A stretch of DNA of 64,000 nt from Punctularia strigosozonata HHB-11173 SS5 (lineage: Eukaryota; Basidiomycota; Agaricomycetes; Corticiales; Punctulariaceae). The notes under the pieces are model-generated. The model did no database searches. It was not told the DNA's origin and was given only the letters and a program-made list of their open reading frames with translations. The stretch covers positions 220,861 through 284,860 of the forward strand of contig NW_006767447.1 in assembly GCF_000264995.1 (NCBI RefSeq). Direction: 5' to 3'. This document shows, one piece after another, positions 1 to 10,570 of this stretch (position 1 is the first letter of the stretch; the number at the start of each line of letters is the position of its first letter). The position numbers and the translations under genes were made by a program.

Positions 1-357
1 GGTCTTGGACTCGAGCCGCCTCGGCACGCTCGCGGACCCGGTCAAGGTCCCGTCCTTGGTCAGTGGTTCTCCTCACAGAACCCGGGAATGAATGCGTTGT
101 ACTGACTGCCTTTGCTGCCTCTTGCGTGCAGGCTCCCGCTCGCCTGATCGGCTGCACCGGTGTCCCCGCCGACTCGCACGATGTCATCTGGATGAACCTC
201 GAGCACGACAAAGTTCGTCGTTGCGGCGAGTGCGGCTCCGGTTCGTCCAGTATCTTGCCGCCATCTGCGAACTTGCACTCATGCTCCCCGTTCAGTCTAT
301 GCACTCGACTACAAGGGCGACCCGGAGGCCCTCCACGGCGAACACGCCCACCACTAG
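1..357 (+). CDS. COX4: Cytochrome c oxidase subunit COX4/COX5b, 3' part
   Basis: C-terminal part of the nuclear-encoded zinc-binding subunit of mitochondrial cytochrome c oxidase (complex IV); the 5' part lies outside the window. Three coding pieces join in phase: 2-58, 132-240 and 296-357, with introns 59-131 and 241-295. The product contains LIGCTGVPADSHD, a tryptophan-containing strand, then CGECGSVYALDY and ends in HGEHAHH. The CxxC pair and the upstream GCTG cysteine are the family's zinc ligands. The second joint restores a Val codon split G|TC, which supports the intron. Stop TAG is at 355-357. The identification is firm for this domain; the mitochondrial presequence cannot be seen. 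Confidence 0.88.
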
Positions 358-710
358 AAGATGATACTACGCTGTACTCCGGCTGGCTGCTGTTGAAAAG
401 ACCTGCAATCGTATCTTCATGCCCTCTTCTCAGCCGAGTTTGAGAGCTAGATCACGTCGACTGAGGTTTACTTGACGACCTCAACACGTGTGATTAGCTG
501 GTGGGCATCGAGTCCCCACGCAAGCTCGCGCTCCAGTCTGAAGACTGGTCACCCCGCCAAGTTCAACACTCGAGATTTGCAATGCCTTGCGAACAGGCGA
601 CCGGCTTGTATGCAATCTAATGTACAACATGCTTGGTAGGGAAATCTATCTACAAACTCAAGACGACAATTCGTTTCTTTTTCTCCCTGAAAATACCTTC
701 TGCAGTAGGA
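358..710. other. Intergenic, convergent gene ends
   Basis: 353 bases between two convergent genes (COX4 on + and the secreted duplicated-module protein on -). Presumably holds both 3' UTRs. I see no gene in it. Confidence 0.6.
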
Positions 711-2855
711 TCACGCTGTCGTCGCGGCTGCATTGCACTGCGTCTGCTGATCGCCGCACGCGGCGACGGTGAGCGCACCCTTGTTGCCGGACGCGTTCGC
801 TGCGTTGGCGCATTGGTTGTGCTGCACGTCGCACGAGCGCACGAGCGCGTTCTGCTCGTCCTTGAACGACGCGTTGCCGTCCACCTGGAACGAGCCGTCC
901 GCGTTGGCGGTCACGGCGGGGGCCGTGACGCCGCCGAGCGCGCCGGTGAAGGTCTGCAGGTTGCCTCCGGCGGACGCGGCTGAGGTCGAGGACGCCGCGG
1001 CGGACGACGTGATGGACGAGGCAGAGGCGGAGCTGGAGGCGCTCGAAGCGGCGGAGGAGCCGGTGCCGGCGATGACGTTGCCCTGGTCGTCGACGCTGGC
1101 GACGGCGGCGAAGTCGGTGGTGATCCCGAAGACGGCGTTGAAGGCGTCGGCTTGCCCGCCGGTCTTCGCTGTGACGGTGTCCGCGGCGGCCTTGGCCTTG
1201 GCGCAGGTGTCCTTCGCGGTTTGGTCTGCGCCGCAAAAGTTGACGAGCTGGTCGCACATGAACTCTGTAGGCCGTCGGGGGGCTATGAGTGCTTGGCGTA
1301 CAACAAGCACACTGTGATGAAAGACTCACGAGTGATGATGTCGATGTTCTGTGCGCTGCCGTGGTCGTAGGACGTCTTGTCGACGGGCTGGAACGAGGTC
1401 TCTTTCCGGTTGTCGAAGCCGGTCGCGAACTCGATTTGCGGGACGGTGCACTTGCCGAAGTCGCCGATCGCGGACGAGGACGCGGTGGAGGAGGCGACGG
1501 CGGCGGAAGCGGACGCAGAGACGGTGGCGGAAGCGGACGCAGAGACGGTGACGGTCGAGGTGATCGTGCTGGTGACTTCGGCCGCGCAGCTTGCGCTATC
1601 GTCCCCGGAGGCGGAGTCGTCGACGGCGGCGGAGGTGGTGGTATCTGCCGCGGCGGAGGCGGTGACCGTCACCGTCACGTCGCCGGGGCAGTCCGTGGCC
1701 GTCGCGTCCGCTGCAGATGTGGTGGTGGTGGTGGTGGTGTCGGCGGCGGCAGAGCTCGCGGCGCTGGACCCGGTGCCCGCAACGACGTTGCCTTGGTTAT
1801 CCACTTCGGCGACGGCGGCGAAGTCGGTGGTGATCCCGAACACGGCGTTGAACGCGTCCGCCTGGCCGCCGGTCTTGGCGGTGACGGTGTCCGCAGCGGC
1901 GCGCGCCTGCTGGCAGGTGTCCTTCGCGGTCTGGTCAGCGCCGCAGGTGTTGGTGAGCGTATCGCAGATGAACTGGGTGATGATGTCGATGTTCTGCGCC
2001 GAGCCGTGGTTGTACGAGGTCTTGTCGACGGGTTGGAAGGATGTCTCCTTCCGGTTGTCGAAACCGGTGGCGAACTCGATCTGCGGGACCGAGCAGGAGC
2101 CGAAGTCACCGATGGCGGAGGAGGAGGAAGCGGTCGACGATGCTGCCGCGGCGCTGGAGGTGGACGAGGCGATGTCGACGTTCGCAGCTGACGTCGCGGC
2201 TGCGATGGCCGACGACGAGGATGCGCTCGCGACCGCGCTGGACGTCGTATTGGAGCTCGCGGAGCCGGCGGTGCCGAAGGGGAACGTGTTCGACTGAGAC
2301 CCCTTCTTCACCGTCGCCTGCGGGGAGGCAGGGTCGAAGAAGGAGTTCGGGTCGTTCGCCGGGTCCTGAGCCTGCACGAGCCCGTTCAGCTCGGCGTGCT
2401 TGGGCGCCTTCTGGCAGAAGACGGAGTTTCGGAGGATGTTGGGCTGCACGGAGAAGTCGGGAGGTGTGTTCTTCTCCACCTGGCGGTACTCGACCGCGAG
2501 CGCGATCATGTTCGCCTTCGTCGCGTCGTCGAACTGCTGGGCCGCGTCTGAGTTGTCAAAGGGTGAGAACTTGTGGGCGACAAACAGACTGGGACATACC
2601 TATGATAGCGTCTGCCATGTCTTGCTGCGTGCACTCGCCTTGCGCGGCGAGGAGGGGTGTGATGGCTTGGCCTGCGAGGACGCCGCAGACCTCGCCGGGA
2701 CAGGCGGCAGAGAGCTTATCGATCATTGCGGGGTGTTCCTGGCCAAAGCGACGGGGGTGAAGGAGGACGGCGTGGCCATCGCGTTCAAGCCAACGCTCGC
2801 GGGCGAGGCCATGGAGGGCAAGGGAGACAAAGACGAGGAGCGACTTGGAGAACAT
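711..2855 (-). CDS. Secreted Ser/Ala-rich protein with two copies of a Cys module
   Basis: Predicted 675-residue secreted protein from three exons: 2600-2855, 1330-2547 and 711-1264. The introns 2548-2599 and 1265-1329 have gtatgt and gtgagt donors, and both joints restore phase. The first ATG opens a hydrophobic signal peptide (MFSKSLLVFVSLALHG). A roughly 100-residue N-terminal region carries several Cys residues. Then a module of about 115 residues occurs twice, running from GDFG(S/K)C(S/T)VPQIEFATG through FDNRKETSFQPVDKTSY, NIDIITQF, CGADQTAKDTC and AFNAVFGITTDFAAV. The copies are nearly identical and are separated by a Ser/Thr/Ala-rich linker. Intron 2 falls inside the second copy exactly where the first copy has none (NIDIIT/Q). 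The C-terminus has further spaced Cys residues and no clear GPI tail. It resembles uncharacterised basidiomycete secreted proteins; no function is assigned. Confidence 0.8.
1361..2110 (-). repeat. Tandem internal duplication within the secreted protein
   Basis: The two modules match almost residue for residue (IEFATGFDNRKETSF...; CGADQTAKDTC; AFNAVFGITTDFAAV). The + strand shows the duplication directly: the 1375-1440 stretch (gacgggctggaacgaggtct) recurs with few changes at 2029-2094. The second module continues beyond 1361, across the intron at 1265-1329, to about 1080. Confidence 0.8.
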
Positions 2856-3702
2856 GTCGAGATAGAGGTTCGGAAAGCGTAGTAGATTGACACCTGGCCG
2901 GTCAGGAAGTGAATGTGAAGGCTTCGCCGTTCAACGACACCGAGCACGCAATGAGGGGAAGGAGATAAAGAAGGAATAGACGGACAAGCCGCGGGTTGTG
3001 AACGAGAACGAGAACAAGGGGATGGAGGCGAGGGTCGTGTTCCCTTGAGCCTTTTATCTTGGCCGGCACCATTGCTCGTGTTGATGACACGACGAGCCGC
3101 ATGCGAGACAGCCACGCCGGCATCTTGTTGGTCGACAAGAAGAATTTTTCTATAGAAGGTCCGCGGGCGAATATGGTTACTCGGAGGGTGTATCGGTGGT
3201 TATAGCTCGGGAGAAGTAACGCATCCGCGGTCTCGGGCGATTCTGTGCCTTGGCAGGCATAATGAACGAAGACGCGGATTGCTGTCCGGGACCTTACAAG
3301 GTTCCCTCCATCCAGGAGAATAGATGGTGGTATGCAGGCTTGACATCTGAGGAGTTTATTGCCTTAGAGAAATCCGCGCTGAAGCTAGTGCTGGCATTAT
3401 CCTGGTTTCTTTTGCTCGAGGCGAGCAAGCCGAACGATCAGAAGCCCATTGTCGTCCGCGGCCCGGACCGAGCCCGGACTCTTGGGTCGTGCACCGAGGA
3501 TGTGTTTGCCGGTTGTCAAGACGTGGACGAGCAGTCTAAGCGCCCACAATATTCCCACACATACGAGCGCCTATCGCGAAAACCTTGCTTCACTTTCAAC
3601 GCCCGACTGACTCTTACCTATTGACCTCACCCGCATGCCCTCGTAGACAGTGAGGGTCGCCGCTTTGTATCCATACGTCGTTCTGATATCTGCTACAGCT
3701 AC
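2856..3702. promoter_or_regulatory. Divergent intergenic region, shared promoter
   Basis: 847 bases between two divergent start codons (2855 on - and 3703 on +). A TATA-like GATAAAAG lies on the minus strand near 3052-3059. A 124-codon + strand open frame (3250-3624) has low-quality composition, matches nothing I recognise, and was not accepted as a gene. Confidence 0.45.
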
Positions 3703-6318
3703 ATGAGCGAGGACGACGCCGAGTCGCTGTTCGGCTCGCCGCCGCCGTCGCCGCCGAGCGCGACGCTCGACCTCGCGCTGCCCACGGGGGGCGCCACGAC
3801 AGAAAATGTGGGGACCATTGCACTTCCTGGCTCCCGTGCACGTTCTGAACACACAGTCGTCCCGCCAGTCTCACGTCTGAGCGGTGCGCATCCAACGCAC
3901 CCTCGATCGCATTCGCAACAGCAGCAGCAGCAGCAGCAGCAAGCAGGTGCGCATACGTCCTGGTCGGCGTCGCCCATCCCGGCGTATCCGCGTTCATCGT
4001 CGACTCCGACACCGACGCCATCGTCTCGAACGTCTTCGCCGTACCCAGTAACAACGCCCGAGACGACGACCACCTTGACGTCAGGCCTTGCCTCAATTCC
4101 CGCCTCCGACTCCTTCGAGCGCCGCAAACGCCGCAAAGTCGAGGTGTCGCCAACTAGGACAGCCACCGCGCCACCTGCGCGCCCGCAACCGCCGCCGATA
4201 CCACTGCCAGCCCCTGGAGAACGTGCCCCGGCAAACTTTCTGCGCAACCAAGCCGCGCTCCTTGGTGTGGCGGGCCTCGTGGGCGGGCTCAAGCCGTCTA
4301 GGTTGACGACCGGCACCAACAAGGGGAAAGGCAGGGAACGGGAGAACGGGAGGGGATCGGGTTTCGCGACAACGACAACGCCGGCTAGGAGAGGGTCCAC
4401 TCCAAACGATCCGATCGTCGTCGATGGTGACGACGACGACGCCGTCGCCGTCGCCGACCCTTCACATCCGAAATCGGCAGTCCCAGGGTCGATACCGGGA
4501 ACAGCCCCCGATAAAGATATCATTGCGAATCTGGCCCGGAACCAGAACTTCTATCCGGTCCTGCAATCCATATTGAACTTCATCGCCTCTGCCGGTGGAG
4601 CTTCAGCGGCTTCTGCTCCCGCTTCTACTCCTGCACCTGCGCCCGCATTTGTTCCTGCACCACCAACCACGTCCGCCCCCCCTCCGTCCACCTTGTCTCC
4701 CCAATCCGTCCAAACCGATCCCCAACCCGCATTGCAATCACAACCTCGTCCATCTCCCTCGCCCTACTACCGCGACACAGCGCTACCTGCTTCTCCTCCG
4801 AAGCTGCCTTCCACCTCGCACTACCGCACCCGTTCCAAGCCGACCACGCAAATCGAAGAGCAGAAGCGGGGGTGGGAGATCACGCTCAAGCTAGCAGCCA
4901 TGATTCAGGATGCGGCGATCAAGGCCGCCGCTGCGCGGTCGACAAGCGGCGGGACGGCGCACCCCTCTCCTAGCCGCGAGTCGTCCATCTCCGCACCGAT
5001 ATCCGTGGATGCGACGGCGCAGGTTCCACCGACTTCCAAAGGCCATTCTGCTGAACAACCCATCTCATCGTCTTCTTCGATCGCCTTCGTCGATCCGCCT
5101 ATGCAAATGGATGTCGATGAGATTCTGCCTTCCTGCGCAGACGACACGGGGAGCGGCTGGACATTCGATGCGAACACTATCAACGACGACACCACGGTCG
5201 ACTGGATGGCCCTGCTGGATGGTCACTCCGCCGGCATCGGCGAGCTATCGTTGGCCCAGCTGGGTATCCAAGAACTCGATTTCTCGCTCGGATCCTCGAC
5301 ACAGCTATCCTCAGAAAGCACCGATGATATGGTTGCAGATGTCCTGGCCGCCGCTGCTGCCTCCGGTACCGAGGCATCGCCCTCTGCGTCGGACATGGAA
5401 GCCATGGCTGCCGCGATCGATCCCACCCTTCTAGCCATCTCGGGTGCGGGCGCGGAAAATCATCAGACGAGCCTGCAGCCCAACGTCGCCACTGCCCCAT
5501 CGGACGTGGACGCCACCTTCGACTTCTCCCCTACCGCTCCCGCCTCAGAGTATGCGGGCTTCAACATGGACACCGCAATGGACCTGGATCTCTGCGCCCT
5601 CCTTGCAGTATCGGAGACGTCGGGAAGCAGCGTTGCCTCGCCGGGCGGGCCGCCCACACCACTATCCGCCGCCGGCGAGGGCGCGAACTCTACCCCGTGC
5701 GTGTTCACGCCCTCCACTTCCACGACCGATGTCAACTACCAAGGTCTCAATGCACAACAAGGCCACCATCAGGCCCCGATGGGGAGCAACCAAGGTACGC
5801 ACGTCGTGGAGCTGCGCCGGCGAATCGTCGCTCATCAGGGCTTCATCGACCTCGCAGCGGACGATCCGATAGCTGCCGCCGCGATCCTCATGCAGCTCGC
5901 TTCCATGGCCTCCCTTCCTGCGCGGGACGAATCCACTGGACCTGCAGTGCCCGGTCCGGTTACCAAGCCCGCCGTCGTCGCTGGGGTAGCGCCTGCGTTC
6001 GCCGCGTCCAGCTTTACCGCGCCCACCTTCACGGTACCCTCGACTTCCACGGTACACGCAACGTCCGCACAGCCCGCCGCTGCGCCTGTCGCCAAGCGTC
6101 AGGCCGCCGGCCCCGGCCGACCCGCGCACGACCCGCAAAAGGCGAAAGACGCGATCGCCCGCGCGAAGGAGCGTCGGGCGCAGCTGGCGGAAGAGCTCAA
6201 ACGGGCGCGGGTCGAGCTTTGGGAGACGACGATCGAACAAGGTGTCTTACTGAACCTTGCGAAGGAGATGGGGGCAGGGCAGGGCTTCGGGATGTCGGTG
6301 CCCTTCCGGAGTTCGTGA
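3703..6318 (+). CDS. Low-complexity polyQ/Pro/Ser/Ala protein, basic C-terminal helix
   Basis: Single-exon 871-residue protein, unrecognised. It starts MSEDDAESLFGSPPPSPP. A nine-Gln run is followed by Ser/Thr/Pro-rich tracts, a basic patch (ERRKRRKVE, a possible nuclear signal) and an Asp run (DGDDDD). Two short ordered-looking segments follow: NLARNQNFYPVLQSIL and an acidic WTFDANTINDDTTVDWMALL. After about residue 790 the tail changes to GPGRPAHDPQKAKDAIARAK and a long charged helix (RRAQLAEELKRARVELWE). That end looks like an AT-hook-like GRP core followed by a coiled coil. The layout of acidic and disordered regions plus a basic helix suggests a nuclear regulator, which is inference only. 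It diverges from the secreted gene to its left. Confidence 0.7.
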   Translation: MSEDDAESLFGSPPPSPPSATLDLALPTGGATTENVGTIALPGSRARSEHTVVPPVSRLSGAHPTHPRSHSQQQQQQQQQAGAHTSWSASPIPAYPRSSSTPTPTPSSRTSSPYPVTTPETTTTLTSGLASIPASDSFERRKRRKVEVSPTRTATAPPARPQPPPIPLPAPGERAPANFLRNQAALLGVAGLVGGLKPSRLTTGTNKGKGRERENGRGSGFATTTTPARRGSTPNDPIVVDGDDDDAVAVADPSHPKSAVPGSIPGTAPDKDIIANLARNQNFYPVLQSILNFIASAGGASAASAPASTPAPAPAFVPAPPTTSAPPPSTLSPQSVQTDPQPALQSQPRPSPSPYYRDTALPASPPKLPSTSHYRTRSKPTTQIEEQKRGWEITLKLAAMIQDAAIKAAAARSTSGGTAHPSPSRESSISAPISVDATAQVPPTSKGHSAEQPISSSSSIAFVDPPMQMDVDEILPSCADDTGSGWTFDANTINDDTTVDWMALLDGHSAGIGELSLAQLGIQELDFSLGSSTQLSSESTDDMVADVLAAAAASGTEASPSASDMEAMAAAIDPTLLAISGAGAENHQTSLQPNVATAPSDVDATFDFSPTAPASEYAGFNMDTAMDLDLCALLAVSETSGSSVASPGGPPTPLSAAGEGANSTPCVFTPSTSTTDVNYQGLNAQQGHHQAPMGSNQGTHVVELRRRIVAHQGFIDLAADDPIAAAAILMQLASMASLPARDESTGPAVPGPVTKPAVVAGVAPAFAASSFTAPTFTVPSTSTVHATSAQPAAAPVAKRQAAGPGRPAHDPQKAKDAIARAKERRAQLAEELKRARVELWETTIEQGVLLNLAKEMGAGQGFGMSVPFRSS
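3916..3942 (+). repeat. CAG trinucleotide repeat encoding polyQ
   Basis: CAA, seven CAG, CAA: nine Gln codons in frame within the preceding gene. A short microsatellite likely to vary in length between strains. Confidence 0.9.
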
Positions 6319-6479
6319 GGACAGCGTTGGATACACGGATACGACTTGCATACGATCCACACAAAAAACTGCACTTTTCGGCATAATGACGCAATAATTA
6401 TAATATCGAGCACGGCATACATCCCGACATGAGAATTTGCATGTGTATGAGATGGGGAAGTAGTAAATGCGAACACAAT

Positions 6480-8870
6480 TCACCGTCGACCAAGGTTTGA
6501 GCCCGTTCTACTGAAGACGGAACGGGGAGGTATGACCGACGTGTCCTTGACAGGGGATAGTGTGGTCGGGATGTCGAGGCCGCCAGTCCCACCATCCTGG
6601 ATCCACGCGAACACGTAAGCCCGTTGTACAGGCATGAAAGTGCAGCGAGACGCACCTGTAGGAAGTCGTTCCAGGGTATCGCTGTTTGGCCCTGGGGGAA
6701 AAGGTTGATCTTCCGCTTTTTCTTCTTCACCTGAGCAGACGAGGTGTCCTCCGCCTCGGGCTCTGGTTCAACGCCGTCCACGTCCTTCGAGCCTCGGTTA
6801 TCCTCTCGCGCGCGCTTTGCAGACCTCGCTGCGGTGGTGCGTTTGGCGGTATCCAGATGTTCGTGGTCTTCCGCCGGCTTGTTCTTCGGGGGGCGGCCGC
6901 GCCGCCTCGTCGGCGGCTCGGGCTCGTCGGCGGAGTCGTCCACATCGATGGTGGAGTCGTTTTTGGACTTGGCTTTGGGCTTAGGTTTTGCTGGTGAGCG
7001 ATTCCTCTTTGGCGGTTCGAACTCTTCCGCGTCATCATCGTCCAGGTCGATTAACTTGCCCTTGCCTTTGCCCTTCGGGTCTTTCGCCTTGCCATTGGCT
7101 TTCGTCTTAGTCTTGGCGGGCTCGTCGACGAGCTCGACTTCACTTCCCAGGCTCTCTTCCTCCTCTTCGTGAGCGGGGGCGGCCTTGCCCTTGCCCTTGC
7201 CCTTCGCGACCGCGCTCTTCTCTGCAGGCGCTGGGTCGTCCGCGACCATGATCTCGTCGTCAGCCTCTTCTTCGAGCGTTGCCAAGGCCTTGGCCGAGGA
7301 CGCTTTCGACTTCGCAGCGGCGGTGCCCCGTTTGGAGGTTAGTTTGTCTGACGAGGAAGACGGCTTGGAGGTGGGCGAGGATGCAACTGGCGTCTTCTTG
7401 ATTGGACGTGGTTTGGGTCGACCTTTGGGCTTCTCCGGCGGCTCTTCCACTTCTTCTTGCTCCAGAAGCTCGTCGACGGGTGGTGAGCGCGCTCGTTCCC
7501 GCTGCTGTGAAAGTATGTTTTCGACGACAAACACATTGGACGCATTTGCGCATGCTCACTTTCCCTTTGCCGAGCTTTTCTGCAGGATCAGCTCGCGCCT
7601 TTAAGTCGTCGATGAGCCTGTGAGCTGCGTCAAGCTCATCTGCGAGTCGTTCAGCTTCATCGCGCGTACGCGCAACTTCGGCGTTGGCCGCTTCCGTGTT
7701 CGCCTGCGATATCCTATAAGCATGACACAGAATATGGATAAGACGAAACGTCGAATTCTCACCATTTGTTCCTCGAAGGCGACTTTGTACCTCTCAACCT
7801 TCTTCCTCAGCTTCTCCTCCGTTTTGCCACCCTGCCTATCGCTGCTTTCCAATTCGGCCAGTTTCTCCTCGAGTTCCTTTACCTGCATCTCAAACTCGAG
7901 ACGCCGTTTCCGCTCTTTATCGACCTCAGCCTCGTCTTTTCCTCCTATTCATGAGACAACCGGGTCGATTAGGGTAAGAATTAAGCCACCGGAGACGGAC
8001 CAGTCGGCTAGCCACTGCTGACCTATTGTTTCCCATTCCTTGACCTGACGTTTGAGCTCGGTGTTACGCGTGGTGAGTTCTTGATTGACTTTGGTAAGGT
8101 CGGAGATAGTGGTCTGCGCGCCGGCCAGCTGAAGTTGGATACGCTCAACTTTGGAGGTGGAGGACTCGGATGTGGACTTCAGCGCGTGGTACGTCTCTCG
8201 TAGGGACGTGTATTTGTCCTGTGCAATCCACAATAAGATATCCAATGAAAATAAGGACCACAGAAACATAGTGAGCGCGTACCTCGAGCTCCTCCAGTGC
8301 CTGCTTCGTCTGCGCCAACTCAGTCACTGACGCGTCCAAATCGGCGGTGACCTCCTCTAGCTGTGTCTGCAGCTCCCCAAGCTCCCCTACACCCTCATTC
8401 CTCAGGCGCTCCACCTCCTCCTCTGCCTCCGCGAGCTGGTCCTCCAGTTCCTCAATCCGAGTCTCTAGCTCCCGCTCCCGGCTTTGAAACCGCACAATGC
8501 TCACGTCCCTCCGCGCCAACGCGACCTTGCACGCCCGAATCTCATCCTCTGCCTTCAGCGCGCCTGTCCGGTCGCGTCCGAGTTCTATCGCCGTCCGCAG
8601 GTGCGCGATACGGTGGAACGCCTGCACGGTGTCGCATCCCGCGCGCCACTCTGCGCGCTCTGCATGCCATTGCGCGGTAATTTCCTGCATTGCGATGGTA
8701 CTGCGCTCCTCTTCGCGCCTAAGGGCAGCTTGTTGTTTCTTAGAGAGCGCCTCGAGTGTGCGGTTCTTCTGCACGAGGTCGTCAATGTGGGCCTGCTGTG
8801 AGGCGGCCATGGCCTCGTACGGCGCGGACGATGGTCCTGAGCGGAGCGCGATGGGAGTTCTCCCTTCCAT
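6480..8870 (-). CDS. Coiled-coil nuclear protein with AT-hook and acidic/basic tail
   Basis: Predicted 691 residues from six exons: 8283-8870, 8023-8218, 7763-7944, 7560-7703, 6656-7504 and 6480-6596. All five introns (55-78 nt) join in phase. Residues 1 to about 370 are nearly continuous heptad-type coiled coil (LEDQLAEAEEEVERLRNE and similar). The rest is disordered and strongly charged, with Lys-rich blocks (KGKGKGKLIDLDDDD), a canonical AT-hook core RRRGRPPKNKP, nuclear-signal-like KKKKRK, and a short conserved-looking end around IPWNDFLQ. This suggests a chromatin or spindle scaffold, but I recognise no named family. Its end is 162 bases from the stop of the convergent polyQ gene. Confidence 0.75.
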
Positions 8871-9038
8871 GGCTCAATTACGTGTTGACCGTCAGCGTGA
8901 GCGCTAGAGAATTGTAACTAGTAATGCTATAGGAGTAGGGATGAAGGGAGAGCCAAAGAGCCCCTAACTTCAAATATGCGCAAACAAGTAACCACGTTGC
9001 GCAAAGCCAATACGTTGTCCGGTTTTCGACAACAGTCA

Positions 9039-10270
9039 TGGCCACATATACAGCGGTCCCATCATTTACGTGTCGTCTTCCGCCAGAACTCCTGGTGAAG
9101 ATAATAGAACAAATCTCGAGTCCTTGAAAGCCGCCTCCCTCGTTTGCAGGTCACTTCGACGCCGCAGTCAATGCTGCCTCTTCAACACCGTCTACATTGA
9201 CGTCGGACAATCTGAACGCACCGGCAGTGTCGCCGACCTGCTCTTTGACTCGAAAATCATTGCATCGGGCGTACGACCGTTATTTCTAGAAGACAAGACG
9301 TGGCCATTTGTCGTTGACAGAGAAATCACCCCCTTCACGAAGGCGTTTGCGGCATGCACGCATGTGACCAGGCTTAGTCTCACAGCTCTACCGGATCTCC
9401 ATCTACACTTACTCTGCACTTCGACAATCTCTCCCAACATTCAAGCGCTGCACATATATAATTGTCGATTCTCTTCGTACAGCGCGTTGGCTGAACTCCT
9501 TTGCCACACGCCCAACTTGACCACCTTCCTCCCGGATCACTGCTGCGTCGATCATTCTTTGCCGGAGGAAGAACCGTCAGCAATAGCCCCTGTCCCTGTG
9601 CGATCGCTGGATCTGAACAAGAAACCCTAAGTCCACATGGATGCTAGATTTTACGACTGTTTCATCTTTGATCAGCTGAGAAAGTTGGCTATTGAGGTTC
9701 AACTTGTCTCAGATGTCGAAAACCTGAAGAAGATCTTCACCGAGTGTGAACCGGTGTTGAGAACGTTAGACCTTGGCCTCCGCAAGAAGTATTTGGGTCA
9801 GCATCGACCCCTGCATGCAAGGACATTCTTACTGATCTGCGTGTTTAGACATCCTCTCCGATCTACTGTCTGAATTCAACTCGCCAGTGTTGCAGAAACT
9901 TGTGCCCATAGCTTCCTGCCTCGAAAACGACTTCACCTTCTCCCGTCTTCGCGGGTGCATCGTCGAGCGCATCGGCATAGGCTTCCCAGTGCATCGGTTG
10001 CACTATTTGCGCCACCATCATTCATCCCGCTGGGACATACTTTGGGATGGGATCGATAGCGCGCTCTCGTCGACCACGGTGTTTCCTTCCTTGAACGAGG
10101 CCGCGGCTTTTGAGATACCGAATAACCCCCTGAATAACAGAGTCTCGATGATCCCCGACGTGCACGACCTTCTCCCCAGGACTGCTTTCCGGGGTGTTCT
10201 CCTGTCGCAGTCTAAATATCACGGATACGCCCGCAGACCAAGGTTCCGATTGAACGAATTGCATTGGTGA
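9039..10270 (+). pseudogene. Degraded F-box/LRR-type gene
   Basis: An ATG at 9039 opens a typical F-box start (LPPELLVKIIEQISS). The second half of the F-box (LKAASLVCRSLRRRSQ...LFNTVYI) continues in a different frame, so about one base is missing or gained near 9105-9120. Leucine-rich sequence follows to an in-frame TAA at 9628-9630. The same frame then resumes with HMDARFYDCF and FDQLRKLAIEV. A plausible intron (about 9793-9849) leads to DILSDLLSEFNSPVLQKL and a C-terminus ending at 10270. One frameshift plus one nonsense codon make a pseudogene or a base-calling problem more likely than an intact gene. In fungi F-box proteins are SCF ubiquitin-ligase adaptors. Confidence 0.6.
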
Positions 10271-10570
10271 CATATACGGGGACAGTCCATCGTCCGGCGC
10301 GGAAGATGGCACGGGGCGGAAAAGGAAGCTGCTCGCACATGCACACGGAAAAATATGATAGCTTACCTCAATGGCAACGAATAACACTCGACACTATTTA
10401 CCTTCGACATTCACCTGAATCAGCATTACGTAATTGGTCCGGACAACGCGAGTCACTTAACCCCTTCGCAGACGTGACTCAGGGAGCTCGCTGGAAAACT
10501 CGCTGCACGTATATCCGCTTCTTTTTTCACCGCGGAGAGTCCCCGAAGAGACGAGGGCTCCGAGAACGAG

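Noticed and set aside
1289-2297. Long + strand open frames opposite the duplicated secreted protein
   Set aside because: Mirror of GC-rich, Ser/Ala-coding sequence on the other strand; the minus strand carries the spliced signal-peptide gene with duplicated modules.
3250-3624. 124-codon + strand open frame
   Set aside because: No domain, odd composition, sits in a divergent promoter region.
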